DNA of 64,000 bases. Origin: Sneathiella sp. HT1-7. GTDB taxonomy: Bacteria; Pseudomonadota; Alphaproteobacteria; Sneathiellales; Sneathiellaceae. The notes under the pieces are model-generated. The model searched no databases and was not told the DNA's origin. It worked only from the letters and a program-made list of their open reading frames with translations. The DNA lies in assembly GCF_020731145.1 (NCBI RefSeq), contig NZ_JAJFZN010000003.1, positions 186,001 to 250,000 of the forward strand. The letters are read 5' to 3'. This document shows, piece after piece, positions 1 to 8,643 of the stretch; within the stretch, counting starts at the first letter, position 1; each line of letters starts with the position of its first letter. A program made the translations under genes and the position numbers.

Positions 1-1
1 G

Positions 2-2155
2 AATCTTACTCTTGACCATGGCGTTCACGCCGTCGTCGGACGTAACGGTATGGGGAAAACAACCCTCTGTAATGCAATTATGGGACTGTTGCCAATCCGG
101 CGAGGCTCCATCCGCTATCACGGTGAAGATATCACGGGCATGCCGCCCTATAAAATTGCCTCTTCAGGGATTGGGTACACACCGCAAGGGCGCCGGTTAT
201 GGCCATCCTTAACTGTGCATGAGCATCTTAAGCTGTGTGAAGGCGGCGGCTCCTGGACGATCGACCGCATCTATGAAATATTTCCGCGACTATTTGAGCG
301 ACGCCGCAATGGCGCGGGCCAGCTTTCAGGCGGGGAGCAGCAAATGCTCGCTATCTCGCGGGCGCTACTGCAAGACCCACAACTTCTGATCCTGGATGAA
401 CCGACTGAAGGACTTGCCCCGGTGATCGTGGATCAGGTCGAAAAGTTGCTGGCGGAGCTTGCCGCCGACGCGGATGTATCTATCTTGCTGATCGAGCAGA
501 ATATATCGGTTGCCACCTCGATATCCGAGGATGTGGCGATCATGGCGAATGGCCGCATAAACCGCGTAATGCCAGCGAGAGAACTCGCATCAGATCGGGC
601 GCTGCAGGAGCGGCTTCTTGGTGTCGGGCGGCATTCACATGACGAAACAGAACTTCCCAAATTCACTGAAATGACGCAGATCGAGGAAGTGCCGTTGGCA
701 GAGCCTGCCATACCTAGTGATGATGCGCCTGTTCCACCGGTTGAGTCAGAGCCTACCCGGAAGACAGTGGTTTATAGCGCTCCGACCCGCTGGTCCCGGA
801 ATGCATGGGAAGAGAAGGTTGTCACGCCAGCCAAAAATCTCCAAACGGTGAGACCATTCGATACCGTCCCTGAGCCACTCTTTCATGAACCACCGATTTC
901 TTTCGATGCTATGTCAGGTGGGGATGTTTTGGTGGCTGGGACTTTTGATACGAAGGGAGTGGAACTCAACTACATTCGGGACCGAATAGTAAGTCATGGC
1001 TTGCGGGTCAGAACAGTTGATTTATCCACAACGCAAAAGCCGTCTTCCACTGATGTGCCGCCGCATATGGTCGCTGCCTATCATCCGGGAGGCGCTAGCG
1101 CGGTCTTTACAGGGGACCGGGGGAAATCCGTCCGCGCGATGTCTGAGGCCTTCGAGAACTGGATCCGGCGTCAAAGAGATTTGGGCGGAATTATCTCCGC
1201 CGGGGGATCGGGGGGCACCGCGCTTGTCACGCCGGCCATGCGTCAACTTCCAATCGGTGTACCAAAGGTCATGATTTCCACAGTTGCCTCCGGCGAGGTA
1301 GGTCAATATGTCGGACCGACGGATATTATGATGATGTATTCGGTGACCGATGTGCAGGGGTTGAATAAAATCTCTCGTCGAGTTCTTGCCAATGGTGCCA
1401 ATGCGATATCCGGCATGGTCGCGGACGCGAAAAAGGATACTGATAAACGGGCGTCTTCGGCAGACAAACTAGGGCTTGGGCTAACGATGTTTGGTGTCAC
1501 CACGCAGGCGATACAGCAACTGACTGCAGAATTGGACGATCAATTTGAATGCATGGTCTTCCACGCGACAGGAACGGGCGGTCGGTCCATGGAAAAACTC
1601 GTTGATAGCGGCCTGCTTGAAGCTGCAATTGATCTCACCACAACCGAAATATGCGACATGATGATGGGCGGATTCTTTGCCGCGACGGAGGAACGCTTCG
1701 ATGCCTTTATCCGCACGCGCATTCCCTATGTAGGTTCTGTTGGGGCACTGGATATGGTCAATTTTGGCGCAAGAAGCACGGTGCCGGACCACTACCGTGA
1801 CAGAAAGTTTGTCGAGCATAATCCGCAAATCACCTTGATGCGCACCACTGCGGCTGAAAATGCCCGTATGGGAGAGTGGATTGCGGACAAGCTTAATCAG
1901 ATGACGGGTCCGGTCCGGTTTTTGATCCCCGAAGGAGGAGTATCCGCACTCGATGCGCCGGGGCAGCCATTCCATGATCCGGAAGCGGATCGCGCGCTTT
2001 TCGACGCGCTGGCGTCCCGCTTTCGCGAGACCCCTCAACGTCGTCTGATCCGCACCCCTTATCATATCAACGATATGGCCTTTACACAGGCCGTTATTGC
2101 CGCACTCGAAGAAATTTATCCAACCGCAAGGAGCAAGCGTAATGCCGCGTATTGA
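2..2155 (+). CDS. LivF-type ABC transporter ATPase fused to Tm-1-like (UPF0261) domain, 5' end outside window
   Basis: The reading frame is already open at base 2, and the Walker A motif GRNGMGKTT lies at 38-64, so the true start is left of the window. The ATG at 50 sits inside Walker A and cannot be the start. The first half is a branched-chain amino-acid type (LivF) ATPase, with signature LSGGEQQM and Walker [12 protein letters not shown] Pro/Glu-rich linker (about 640-915) leads into a complete Tm-1-like/UPF0261 domain (about 917-2150) that starts [14 protein letters not shown] and carries the glycine-rich SAGGSGGTA stretch typical of that ATP-binding family. It overlaps the next gene by 14 bp. 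By family, the ATPase should power a LivHMGF-like importer whose other subunits would lie upstream; the role of the Tm-1 domain in bacteria is unknown. Domain calls are firm, the joint function is not. Confidence 0.88.
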   Translation, partial: NLTLDHGVHAVVGRNGMGKTTLCNAIMGLLPIRRGSIRYHGEDITGMPPYKIASSGIGYTPQGRRLWPSLTVHEHLKLCEGGGSWTIDRIYEIFPRLFERRRNGAGQLSGGEQQMLAISRALLQDPQLLILDEPTEGLAPVIVDQVEKLLAELAADADVSILLIEQNISVATSISEDVAIMANGRINRVMPARELASDRALQERLLGVGRHSHDETELPKFTEMTQIEEVPLAEPAIPSDDAPVPPVESEPTRKTVVYSAPTRWSRNAWEEKVVTPAKNLQTVRPFDTVPEPLFHEPPISFDAMSGGDVLVAGTFDTKGVELNYIRDRIVSHGLRVRTVDLSTTQKPSSTDVPPHMVAAYHPGGASAVFTGDRGKSVRAMSEAFENWIRRQRDLGGIISAGGSGGTALVTPAMRQLPIGVPKVMISTVASGEVGQYVGPTDIMMMYSVTDVQGLNKISRRVLANGANAISGMVADAKKDTDKRASSADKLGLGLTMFGVTTQAIQQLTAELDDQFECMVFHATGTGGRSMEKLVDSGLLEAAIDLTTTEICDMMMGGFFAATEERFDAFIRTRIPYVGSVGALDMVNFGARSTVPDHYRDRKFVEHNPQITLMRTTAAENARMGEWIADKLNQMTGPVRFLIPEGGVSALDAPGQPFHDPEADRALFDALASRFRETPQRRLIRTPYHINDMAFTQAVIAALEEIYPTARSKRNAAY

Positions 2156-2975
2156 ACGAATGGAGTTAGTCAAAAGATTCCAGGATATGAAACGACGGCG
2201 TATCCCCATAGTCGGCGGGGGTGCCGGAACCGGACTCTCCGCGAAATGTGAGGAAGCCGGCGGCATCGACCTGATCGTAATTTATAACTCTGGTCGCTAT
2301 CGCATGGCGGGCCGAGGGTCGCTTTCGGGGCTGCTTGCCTATGGCAATGCAAATGAAATTGTCATGGATATGGCGCAGGAAGTTTTACCCGTTGTCAAAC
2401 ATACACCTGTTCTCGCCGGGGTAAATGGCACAGACCCGTTTTGTCAGTTTGACAACTACCTCGATCAGGTAAAAGCGATCGGCTTTTCGGGTATACAGAA
2501 TTTTCCGACAGTCGGGCTAATTGACGGGACGTTCCGCGCCAATCTGGAAGAAACGGGCATGTCATATTCCCAGGAAGTGGATGTAATACGCCTCGCCCAC
2601 GAAAAAGACATGTTCACGACGCCCTATGTTTTCTGCGAAGAGGATGCAGCGGCCATGGCGGCAGCAGGGGCGGATATCATTGTTTGCCATCTCGGGCTGA
2701 CCACCGGAGGCTCCATCGGTGCGGATACGGCGCTCAAACTGGAGGATTGCCCTGCCATGGTTGATAGCTGGGCAGCAGCGGCCCGCGATGTAAACCCGGA
2801 AGTCATTGTTCTTGTGCATGGCGGACCGGTCTCAATGCCGAAGGATGCGCAATATGTCCTCGATAACACAAAAACATGTCATGGCTTCTATGGCGCCTCC
2901 TCGATGGAGCGGTTGCCAACAGAAGTCGCGCTGACAAAACAGACAGAAGCCTTCAAGGCTTTGAGCTTAGGTTAA
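2142..2975 (+). CDS. TIM-barrel phosphoenolpyruvate hydrolase-like protein (Tm-1 C-terminal half family)
   Basis: This 277-residue protein belongs to the family annotated as phosphoenolpyruvate hydrolase-like TIM barrels. Hallmarks are [15 protein letters not shown] near the N-terminus, the [16 protein letters not shown] segment, [15 protein letters not shown] sequence in the middle and a HGGPVS motif near the C-terminus. The ATG at 2142 is chosen because AAGGAG precedes it and it fits the family length; an in-frame ATG at 2097 lies deep inside the upstream gene. In plants a UPF0261 domain and this TIM barrel are joined in one protein, Tm-1, a tobamovirus inhibitor; here the two halves are neighbouring genes with a 14-bp overlap. 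The biochemical activity is not established for most members, so the enzyme name is a family label. Confidence 0.85.
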   Translation: MPRIERMELVKRFQDMKRRRIPIVGGGAGTGLSAKCEEAGGIDLIVIYNSGRYRMAGRGSLSGLLAYGNANEIVMDMAQEVLPVVKHTPVLAGVNGTDPFCQFDNYLDQVKAIGFSGIQNFPTVGLIDGTFRANLEETGMSYSQEVDVIRLAHEKDMFTTPYVFCEEDAAAMAAAGADIIVCHLGLTTGGSIGADTALKLEDCPAMVDSWAAAARDVNPEVIVLVHGGPVSMPKDAQYVLDNTKTCHGFYGASSMERLPTEVALTKQTEAFKALSLG

Positions 2976-2989
2976 GGGAGGTTGAAAGA

Positions 2990-5047
2990 ATGACAAGCAG
3001 CGTGGTTGGCTCGACAATTCTCTGGCTTATCATTGCGATTATAGTCATCGCGGTGATCGCCTATCTTCTTCACTGGCTTTACCATCGAAGTACCAAGGAA
3101 GTAGCCTTCGTGCGGACAGGATTCCGCGGCGAAACCGTTGTCATAAACGGGGGTGCACTGGTTCTACCCATCATTCATGAAGTAACGCCGGTCAACCTGA
3201 ATGTGGTGCGGATACCCGTCACCAGAACGAAGGAAGATGCTGTCATTACCAAGGATCGTATGCGCGTGGATATCGAGGCGGAATTCTTTGTTCGCGTCAT
3301 ACAGGAGAAAAAGGCCGTTGCGGCTGCGGCATCCACTCTGGGCCGGAAAACCATGTCACCAGAGGCTCTTGCCGATCTTCTTTCAGGTAAGTTTGTAGGT
3401 GCACTTCGTTCCGTTGCTGCGGAAATGTCGCTGGATGAAATGCACGAAAAGCGCGGCGATTTCGTGGAGCGTGTCAATGAACGGGCCGCTGATGTGTTGG
3501 CACGAAATGGGTTGGAACTTGAAACCGTTGCGATCACGGATCTCGATCAGACGGAACTTGAGTTTTTCAATCCCGCCAATCGCTTTGATGCGGAAGGTCT
3601 TACTCAGTTGATTGAGACAATCGAGACCCGCCGGAAACTCCGCAATGATATTGAGCAATCTTCTGTCGTAGCCATTCGCGCCCGAAATCTCGAAGCGGAA
3701 AAGGAAACTCTCAAACTTGAGCAGGAAAGTGAAAGCTCCCGCCTGACGCAGGAGCGAGACTTGGAAGCCCTGCGCGCCATGCAGAGAGCTGAAATTACGC
3801 ATACGCGATCAGAAAAAGAAGCTGAAGGGGAAAAATCCCGTATTCTGAATGAGCAGAAAACCCGTGAAATAGAAATTGCCCGGCAACGTGCGTTGCAGGC
3901 AGCGGAGATAAAGGCGCAAGAGGAAATCGAAAAAATGCGCGTCTCACAGGAGCAGGAGCTTGAAGCTGCTCGTATAGACCGCGATCGAATGATTCGGGAA
4001 AAGCAAATACAACAACGTCATGAAATTGACTCCGCTGAAATCTCCGCAAATGAAGATGTGGAGAGGGCGCGGATTGTTTCCGATCGACTGCTTCAGGAAG
4101 CGCGGATTATGGCCGAGGAAGAAACGGAAAACCGTGATATTGCCCGGAACCAGCAAATTGAAACCTCGAAGATTGCCGCACAAAAGGCGATCGAGACATC
4201 GCGGATCGCACAGGAGCAAGTGCTCGATAAAGCTCGTATCGAGCGCGATCGTGTCTTGCGCTCGCAACAAATCTCTTTCCGCCAGCAGATAGAAGAAAAT
4301 GAGATATCTGCTCAGGAAGAATTGGAGCGGGCACGGATCGCATCAGAACGTGGACTTGATGAAGCCCGAATTTTGAAGGAGCGGGACCTCAGAAGGCTGG
4401 AAATAGAGCGGGATCAAGCACTTGAACTGGCTGAGATTGAGCGCCAGATTTTGATCTTGAAAGAGCAGGCGTCTGTCGCGGATACGCGCGTTGCAACGGA
4501 AGCGGCGGAAGCCAAAGCCGTCGAAGCCGCCGAGAAAGTCTCCACCATACGGGAAACTGTCATCGCGGAACGCATCGCTGCGGTCGACAGGCTGTTAGCG
4601 GAAAAGAATGCGGATACCGCCAGAATTGCAGCGGAAACCGACAAGATTACCGCTACTGTCCAGGCGGAAGCACAACGGCTGCAGAATGAAGCAGAAAACA
4701 TCCTCAGCGAGGATGCGCGGGCCGGTCGTTTGCGGTCCAAGATGCTGGATCGTCTGGAAGGCATCGTGCGCGAGAGCGTCAAACCGATGGAGAATATCGA
4801 AGGCATCAAGATCCTGCATGTCGACGGCATGAATGGTGGCGGTGGCAACAATCATCGTTCGCCAACTGACGAGGTCATCGAAAGCGCACTTCGGTATCGC
4901 GCGCAGGCCCCGCTGATTGATGAGATGATGCGGGAAATCGGTGTCGAAAACCCGGGCGTGACGAAAATGGGTGATATTTTCCGTTCCGCAAAAGATGCCC
5001 AGGCTCTTGCCAAAGGCGCGAAGTCGGATAAGAGCGAGGACGACTAG
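2990..5047 (+). CDS. Flotillin-family (SPFH/band 7, YqiK-like) membrane scaffold with long hendecad coiled coil
   Basis: This protein has 685 residues, with the start at ATG 2990 behind GGGAGG. An N-terminal membrane segment (about residues 7-30) is followed by an SPFH/band 7 domain (about 34-200), then a very long charged coiled coil, and a C-terminal part with a Gly-rich turn near residue 615. Residues 283-480 are 18 uninterrupted 11-residue units with Ile or Val at position 3 in every unit and Ile/Leu/Val at position 9 in sixteen. Flotillins form large membrane-associated oligomers that organise lipid microdomains. Its place between the ABC/Tm-1 genes and soluble enzymes is unusual. YqiK-like flotillins are often paired with an NfeD-like partner; none is visible here. 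It lies 14 bp after the upstream gene and 2 bp before the next one, so it is very probably cotranscribed. Confidence 0.9.
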   Translation: MTSSVVGSTILWLIIAIIVIAVIAYLLHWLYHRSTKEVAFVRTGFRGETVVINGGALVLPIIHEVTPVNLNVVRIPVTRTKEDAVITKDRMRVDIEAEFFVRVIQEKKAVAAAASTLGRKTMSPEALADLLSGKFVGALRSVAAEMSLDEMHEKRGDFVERVNERAADVLARNGLELETVAITDLDQTELEFFNPANRFDAEGLTQLIETIETRRKLRNDIEQSSVVAIRARNLEAEKETLKLEQESESSRLTQERDLEALRAMQRAEITHTRSEKEAEGEKSRILNEQKTREIEIARQRALQAAEIKAQEEIEKMRVSQEQELEAARIDRDRMIREKQIQQRHEIDSAEISANEDVERARIVSDRLLQEARIMAEEETENRDIARNQQIETSKIAAQKAIETSRIAQEQVLDKARIERDRVLRSQQISFRQQIEENEISAQEELERARIASERGLDEARILKERDLRRLEIERDQALELAEIERQILILKEQASVADTRVATEAAEAKAVEAAEKVSTIRETVIAERIAAVDRLLAEKNADTARIAAETDKITATVQAEAQRLQNEAENILSEDARAGRLRSKMLDRLEGIVRESVKPMENIEGIKILHVDGMNGGGGNNHRSPTDEVIESALRYRAQAPLIDEMMREIGVENPGVTKMGDIFRSAKDAQALAKGAKSDKSEDD
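3836..4429 (+). repeat. Eighteen tandem 11-codon (33-bp period) repeats in the flotillin coiled coil
   Basis: Translated units run from SRILNEQKTRE to LEIERDQALEL without insertion or deletion. Position 3 is Ile in 17 units and Val in one; position 9 is aliphatic in 16 of 18. A superposed longer period is visible: the units starting at residues 327 and 415 (88 apart) open blocks of four units that are closely similar (ARI.RDR, ..I..R.QI, .EIS..E..ER, ARI.S.R). DNA identity between units is only partial, so this is an old, selected protein repeat rather than a recent microsatellite-like expansion. Confidence 0.9.
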
Positions 5048-5049
5048 CA

Positions 5050-5487
5050 ATGCCCAGTGTGTACACATCAACCGTTATAGCCGCGCCAGCGGACCGTGTC
5101 TGGTCCGTTATCCGTGACTTTAATGCATTACCTGACTGGACGGAGTTCGTCGTCGATAGCCGGATAGAGGAAGGGCTGCCGTCTGATAAAATCGGCTGTG
5201 TGAGGGCTTTTCGGCTCGCAGATGGTGGCGTTATCCGGGAAAGACTGCTGGCCCTTTCCGACTATGACTATAGCTTTTCTTACGCCATTCTGGAAAGCCC
5301 TATGGGCGTGGAGAATTATATCTCAACGGTCAAGCTCTTTCCGATAACAGACGGCGGTCATACCTTCGCGGAATGGTCAGCGGAGTTTGACTGCGCATCC
5401 GGCCGGGAGCAGGAGCTTATCGATCATATCGGCACAAATGTCTTTCTCGGAGGGTTGACGTCCCTCAAAAATCGGATGGGGGGATAA
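5050..5487 (+). CDS. SRPBCC-family (START/Bet v 1-like) protein
   Basis: This 145-residue single-domain protein starts 2 bp after the flotillin stop. The N-terminal STVIAAPADRVWSVIRDFNALPDW pattern is the classic first strand and helix of the SRPBCC fold (polyketide cyclase/dehydrase, Bet v 1-like), which encloses a deep hydrophobic pocket for lipids, polyketides or aromatic intermediates. It is a clear paralogue of the N-terminal domain of the next gene (shared SVxxSTVI, RDFN, RExLL, MS/ALSDxDxSF and GREQEL blocks), so the pair arose by tandem duplication. No catalytic residues can be assigned from sequence alone. Ligand binding or a cyclase/hydratase role in the same pathway as the neighbouring FAH and hydrolase enzymes is possible but unproven. 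Confidence 0.8.
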   Translation: MPSVYTSTVIAAPADRVWSVIRDFNALPDWTEFVVDSRIEEGLPSDKIGCVRAFRLADGGVIRERLLALSDYDYSFSYAILESPMGVENYISTVKLFPITDGGHTFAEWSAEFDCASGREQELIDHIGTNVFLGGLTSLKNRMGG

Positions 5488-5488
5488 G

Positions 5489-6994
5489 TTGGTTTCTGTC
5501 CGCCGCAGCACTGTCATTGATGCACCGATTGAGGCGGTTTGGGAAATCCTGCGCGATTTTAACGGGCATGACCGATGGCATCCGGCCGTCCGGCGGAGCC
5601 ATCTGGATGGCGGCAAGCGAACTGATCAGGTGAGCGCTGTCCGGAATTTTGAACTGACTGAAGGGGAACATCTGCGCGAACAGCTTCTGTCTATGTCTGA
5701 TGAAGATCACAGCTTTCGCTATTCAATGGTAGAAAGCGATATTCCGTTGCAGAATTACATTGCAGAAGTCTCGCTAAAACCCGTGACGGACGGAAACTGC
5801 ACGTTTTGGTCGTGGTCGTCGCGCTTTGAGACGCCAAAGGGACGGGAACAGGAACTTGCCAAGCTGGTTGCGGAAGTGGTTTATGAGGCCGGGTTCGAGG
5901 CCGTTCGGTCGCGGGTGACGGCTCGTCAGCCATTTGCACAGCAAGCGCTCCAGTCTTCTTCGACGTCTGCTGCGATTGCAAATGAGGCGGCACTTTCCGG
6001 CATGGCGATTGGCATAGATCGTCATGGCGGGCCGGAGGAAATGCGCCCGATTGAAGTGACCGCAGCACCGCCGGGGCCGGGTGAAGTTCGCCTCCGACAG
6101 ACCGCCATAGGCGTTAACTATATCGATGTTTATTGCCGATCCGGATATTTTGATCTGCTTACGCCGCTCGGAGTACCGGGGATGGAAGCTGTTGGTCTTG
6201 TTGAGTCTGTGGGAGAGGGCGTGCGGCATCTCTCGCCGGGACAGCGGGCTGGGTATGCTTGTCCGCCAGTCGGCGCCTATGCCTCTGTTCGAACGATGTC
6301 GGCGGCGCTCGTTTTTCCAATCCCGGACGATATTGATGACATAACTGCCGCGGCAGGCTTGCTGAAGGGGATGGCAGCGGAATTTCTTTTGCATCGCGTG
6401 CATCAAGTTAAAAAAGGCGATGTTGTGCTTATTTATGCCCCCGCCGGAGGTGTAGGTCGCATTCTTTGCCAATGGGCGAATAACCTTGGCGCGACGGTTA
6501 TCGGCGCAACCTCCAGTGAGGAAAAGGCCCGTGCTGCTCGCGATGCGGGAGCGCATCATGTGGTCCTACCGACGGATCGCAGCCTTGAAGAACAGGTGAT
6601 GGAAATCACCAAGGAACATGGTGCAGATGTGATTTTCGATGCGGTTGGAAAAGACAGCTTCGATCATTCCGTCGCGGCTCTTGCCACCTGCGGACACCTG
6701 ATTAGTTTCGGTCAGGCGTCGGGTGATATTGGCAAACGCGATATTAGTTCTCTCGCGTCAAAGTCGGTTACGATTTCCCGGCCGAACTTTGGCCATTATA
6801 CCGATACGCCCCAGAAGATCGCCGCCATTACAGATCGGCTGTTCGAAGCGATCAGACGGCATGTCATCACTGTAGATGTGGGGCGGCAATATCCACTTTC
6901 CCGGGCCGCAGACGCACATCGTGCGCTGGAAGCGCGGGAAACGACTGGCTCAAGTATTCTTATTCCTGACGATTATCAGAAAGGTCAAAAATGA
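5489..6994 (+). CDS. SRPBCC domain fused to zinc-independent quinone oxidoreductase (MDR superfamily)
   Basis: This 501-residue two-domain protein starts at TTG 5489, placed one base after the upstream stop and just behind the run GATGGGGGGA. Residues 1-150 are an SRPBCC domain paralogous to the preceding gene. From about 170 the protein is a medium-chain reductase of the QorA type: a GPGEVRLRQTAIGVNYIDVYCRSG-like N-terminal lobe, the nucleotide site YAPAGGVGRILCQWA and no zinc ligands. QorA enzymes reduce quinones or conjugated carbonyls with NADPH. No stop or frameshift separates the domains, so the fusion looks real. It overlaps the next gene by 4 bp (ATGA). Coupling a hydrophobic-ligand pocket to an enone/quinone reductase suggests delivery or sequestration of the substrate, which is an inference. 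Confidence 0.85.
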   Translation: MVSVRRSTVIDAPIEAVWEILRDFNGHDRWHPAVRRSHLDGGKRTDQVSAVRNFELTEGEHLREQLLSMSDEDHSFRYSMVESDIPLQNYIAEVSLKPVTDGNCTFWSWSSRFETPKGREQELAKLVAEVVYEAGFEAVRSRVTARQPFAQQALQSSSTSAAIANEAALSGMAIGIDRHGGPEEMRPIEVTAAPPGPGEVRLRQTAIGVNYIDVYCRSGYFDLLTPLGVPGMEAVGLVESVGEGVRHLSPGQRAGYACPPVGAYASVRTMSAALVFPIPDDIDDITAAAGLLKGMAAEFLLHRVHQVKKGDVVLIYAPAGGVGRILCQWANNLGATVIGATSSEEKARAARDAGAHHVVLPTDRSLEEQVMEITKEHGADVIFDAVGKDSFDHSVAALATCGHLISFGQASGDIGKRDISSLASKSVTISRPNFGHYTDTPQKIAAITDRLFEAIRRHVITVDVGRQYPLSRAADAHRALEARETTGSSILIPDDYQKGQK

Positions 6995-7857
6995 AATTCG
7001 CCGTTTTTTACTGGAAGGGCAAAACCCAGATCGGGCGCGTTATCGAAGCAGAGAACGCCATAGAATGCTTTGATATACCAGAGGCCTCAATTAAGCAGGA
7101 TGGTGTCGTCGCCCTGATAGATGGAGCGTCGCCAAAGATTGTTGAAACGGTTCCGATATCCGAGGTTGAGTTGCTGGCGCCGGTGCCGCGTCCATCACGA
7201 AACATATTCTGCGTTGGAAAAAACTATCACGAACATGCCAAGGAGTTTGCCTCTTCCGGCTTTGATAGCTCAGCGGCGAAAGGGGCAATACCGGAAGCGC
7301 CGATTGTGTTTTCAAAGCTGCCGGAAACAGTTGTCAAAAATGGTGCAGCGATCCGGATTGATGCGTCAGTATCCACAGCGATTGACTATGAGGCAGAGCT
7401 CGCCGTGATTATCGGTAAGGCCGGTCGGAATATCTCAAAGGAAGACGCGCTCTCGCATGTTTGGGGATACACGGTTGTCAATGATGTTACAGCGAGGGAT
7501 CTGCAGGGCCGTCACAGCCAATGGCTGATCAGCAAATCGCAGGATACCTTTTGCCCGATGGGGCCTTGGGCGGTCACCGCAGATGAAATTGATCTCAAGG
7601 ATACACTAGTGAAATGCTGGATAAATGAAGAGTTGCGGCAGGATTCCAATACTGGTTTGTTGATTTTCGATATCCCGACGATCATTGAAGCAATTTCAAA
7701 CGGCATAACGCTTGAGCCCGGGGATATCATTGCAACCGGGACGCCCGCAGGTGTGGGCATTGGATTCAATCCTCCGAAATATCTGGAACCCGGAGATAAG
7801 GTCCGCGTTGAAATCGGCGGTATTGGAACGCTGGAAAATCCGGTGGAGGCTTATTAA
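6991..7857 (+). CDS. Fumarylacetoacetate hydrolase (FAH) family protein
   Basis: This 288-residue protein starts within an ATGA overlap with the upstream gene. A short N-terminal region leads into the FAH domain from NIFCVGKNYHEHAKEF. The metal-binding acidic residues of the family are visible in DYEAELAVIIG and in VVNDVTARDLQ, and the C-terminal part has GDIIATGTPAGVG. Family members split beta-diketone C-C bonds, or hydrate or decarboxylate 2-hydroxydienoates (fumarylpyruvate, 5-carboxymethyl-2-hydroxymuconate, acylpyruvates). In this cluster, beside an alpha/beta hydrolase and an amidohydrolase, it probably acts late in breakdown of a cyclic or aromatic substrate. The exact substrate cannot be read from sequence. 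Confidence 0.88.
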   Translation: MKFAVFYWKGKTQIGRVIEAENAIECFDIPEASIKQDGVVALIDGASPKIVETVPISEVELLAPVPRPSRNIFCVGKNYHEHAKEFASSGFDSSAAKGAIPEAPIVFSKLPETVVKNGAAIRIDASVSTAIDYEAELAVIIGKAGRNISKEDALSHVWGYTVVNDVTARDLQGRHSQWLISKSQDTFCPMGPWAVTADEIDLKDTLVKCWINEELRQDSNTGLLIFDIPTIIEAISNGITLEPGDIIATGTPAGVGIGFNPPKYLEPGDKVRVEIGGIGTLENPVEAY

Positions 7858-7860
7858 GCC

Positions 7861-8631
7861 ATGCCGGATATTTCAGTCGGGAGCATGAAAGTTGAGGATC
7901 AGGGAGAGGGGGCGGCTGTGGTAATGATCCACGGTCTCGGCGGCACGTCGAACAGCTTTCAGACCTTGATTTCGACACTGGACGGATATCGTATTTTGCG
8001 GCCAGATTTGCCGGGTGCAGGACGGTCCCCGTTGCGACCTGGTCGACCGGGAATTGCGGGGCTTGTTGCCGCCGTTCTGGATTGTCTGAACGCATCAGGT
8101 GTAAAAAAAGCACATTTTGTTGGGCATTCCATGGGGACGATCGTATGCCAGTATCTTGCCGCCGATCATCCGGATATGGTGCAAAGCCTGACCCTGTTCG
8201 GTCCCATTTCAGAGCCACCCGCCGCCGCTCGCGCAGGATTAAGTGAACGGGCCTCAGCGGCGCAGCGCGAGGGGATGGCTGGCATTGCCGAAGCCGTCCA
8301 TAAAGCAAGTGTTTCTAAGGGCAAACCGGTCGCGTCCGCTTTCGTCAGGGAAAGCCTGCTTCGACAGGATGCGAGCGGCTATGCAGCGCATTGTCAGGCC
8401 CTTAGCAGCGCGAAGGCTGCAGATCTCGCGAGAGTTACCTGCCCTACACTACTGATTGCGGGGGAGACAGATCCGGTGGCGCCGGTCGCCATGGCGGAGC
8501 AAATGATGCAGAAATTGTCCCAAGGGCAGCTCGAAATCATACCTGGGGTAGCGCATTGGATGATGATGGAAGCGCCGACGCGCTCCGCTGAATTATTACG
8601 TGCCCATCTAGACGCCAACAGAATTAGCTAG
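7861..8631 (+). CDS. Alpha/beta hydrolase, enol-lactonase/esterase type
   Basis: This 256-residue protein begins 3 bp after the FAH gene, with GGTGGAGG upstream as ribosome site. The core alpha/beta fold motifs are present: oxyanion-hole HGLGG near residue 24, nucleophile elbow GHSMG with Ser90, an acidic residue in AGETDPVAP and the general base His in PGVAHW. The arrangement resembles 3-oxoadipate enol-lactonase and related C-C or ester hydrolases (PcaD/MhpC-like). Its context, after an FAH enzyme and before an amidohydrolase, supports a catabolic role rather than lipase activity. The protein is cytoplasmic, as no signal peptide is seen. Confidence 0.85.
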   Translation: MPDISVGSMKVEDQGEGAAVVMIHGLGGTSNSFQTLISTLDGYRILRPDLPGAGRSPLRPGRPGIAGLVAAVLDCLNASGVKKAHFVGHSMGTIVCQYLAADHPDMVQSLTLFGPISEPPAAARAGLSERASAAQREGMAGIAEAVHKASVSKGKPVASAFVRESLLRQDASGYAAHCQALSSAKAADLARVTCPTLLIAGETDPVAPVAMAEQMMQKLSQGQLEIIPGVAHWMMMEAPTRSAELLRAHLDANRIS

Positions 8632-8643
8632 GGAGACTAAATC

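Noticed and set aside
50-52. ATG at 50 as start of the first gene
   Set aside because: It lies within the Walker A motif, and the frame continues open to the left edge with a typical ABC beta strand.
1481-2266. Minus-strand reading frame of about 261 codons across the Tm-1-domain/PEP-hydrolase junction
   Set aside because: Antisense to two supported genes, Cys/Arg-rich, no ribosome site or recognisable domain.
3836-4429. 33-bp periodic DNA as a CRISPR array or minisatellite
   Set aside because: The units code for continuous coiled coil without spacers, and DNA identity between units is modest; it is a protein-level repeat.
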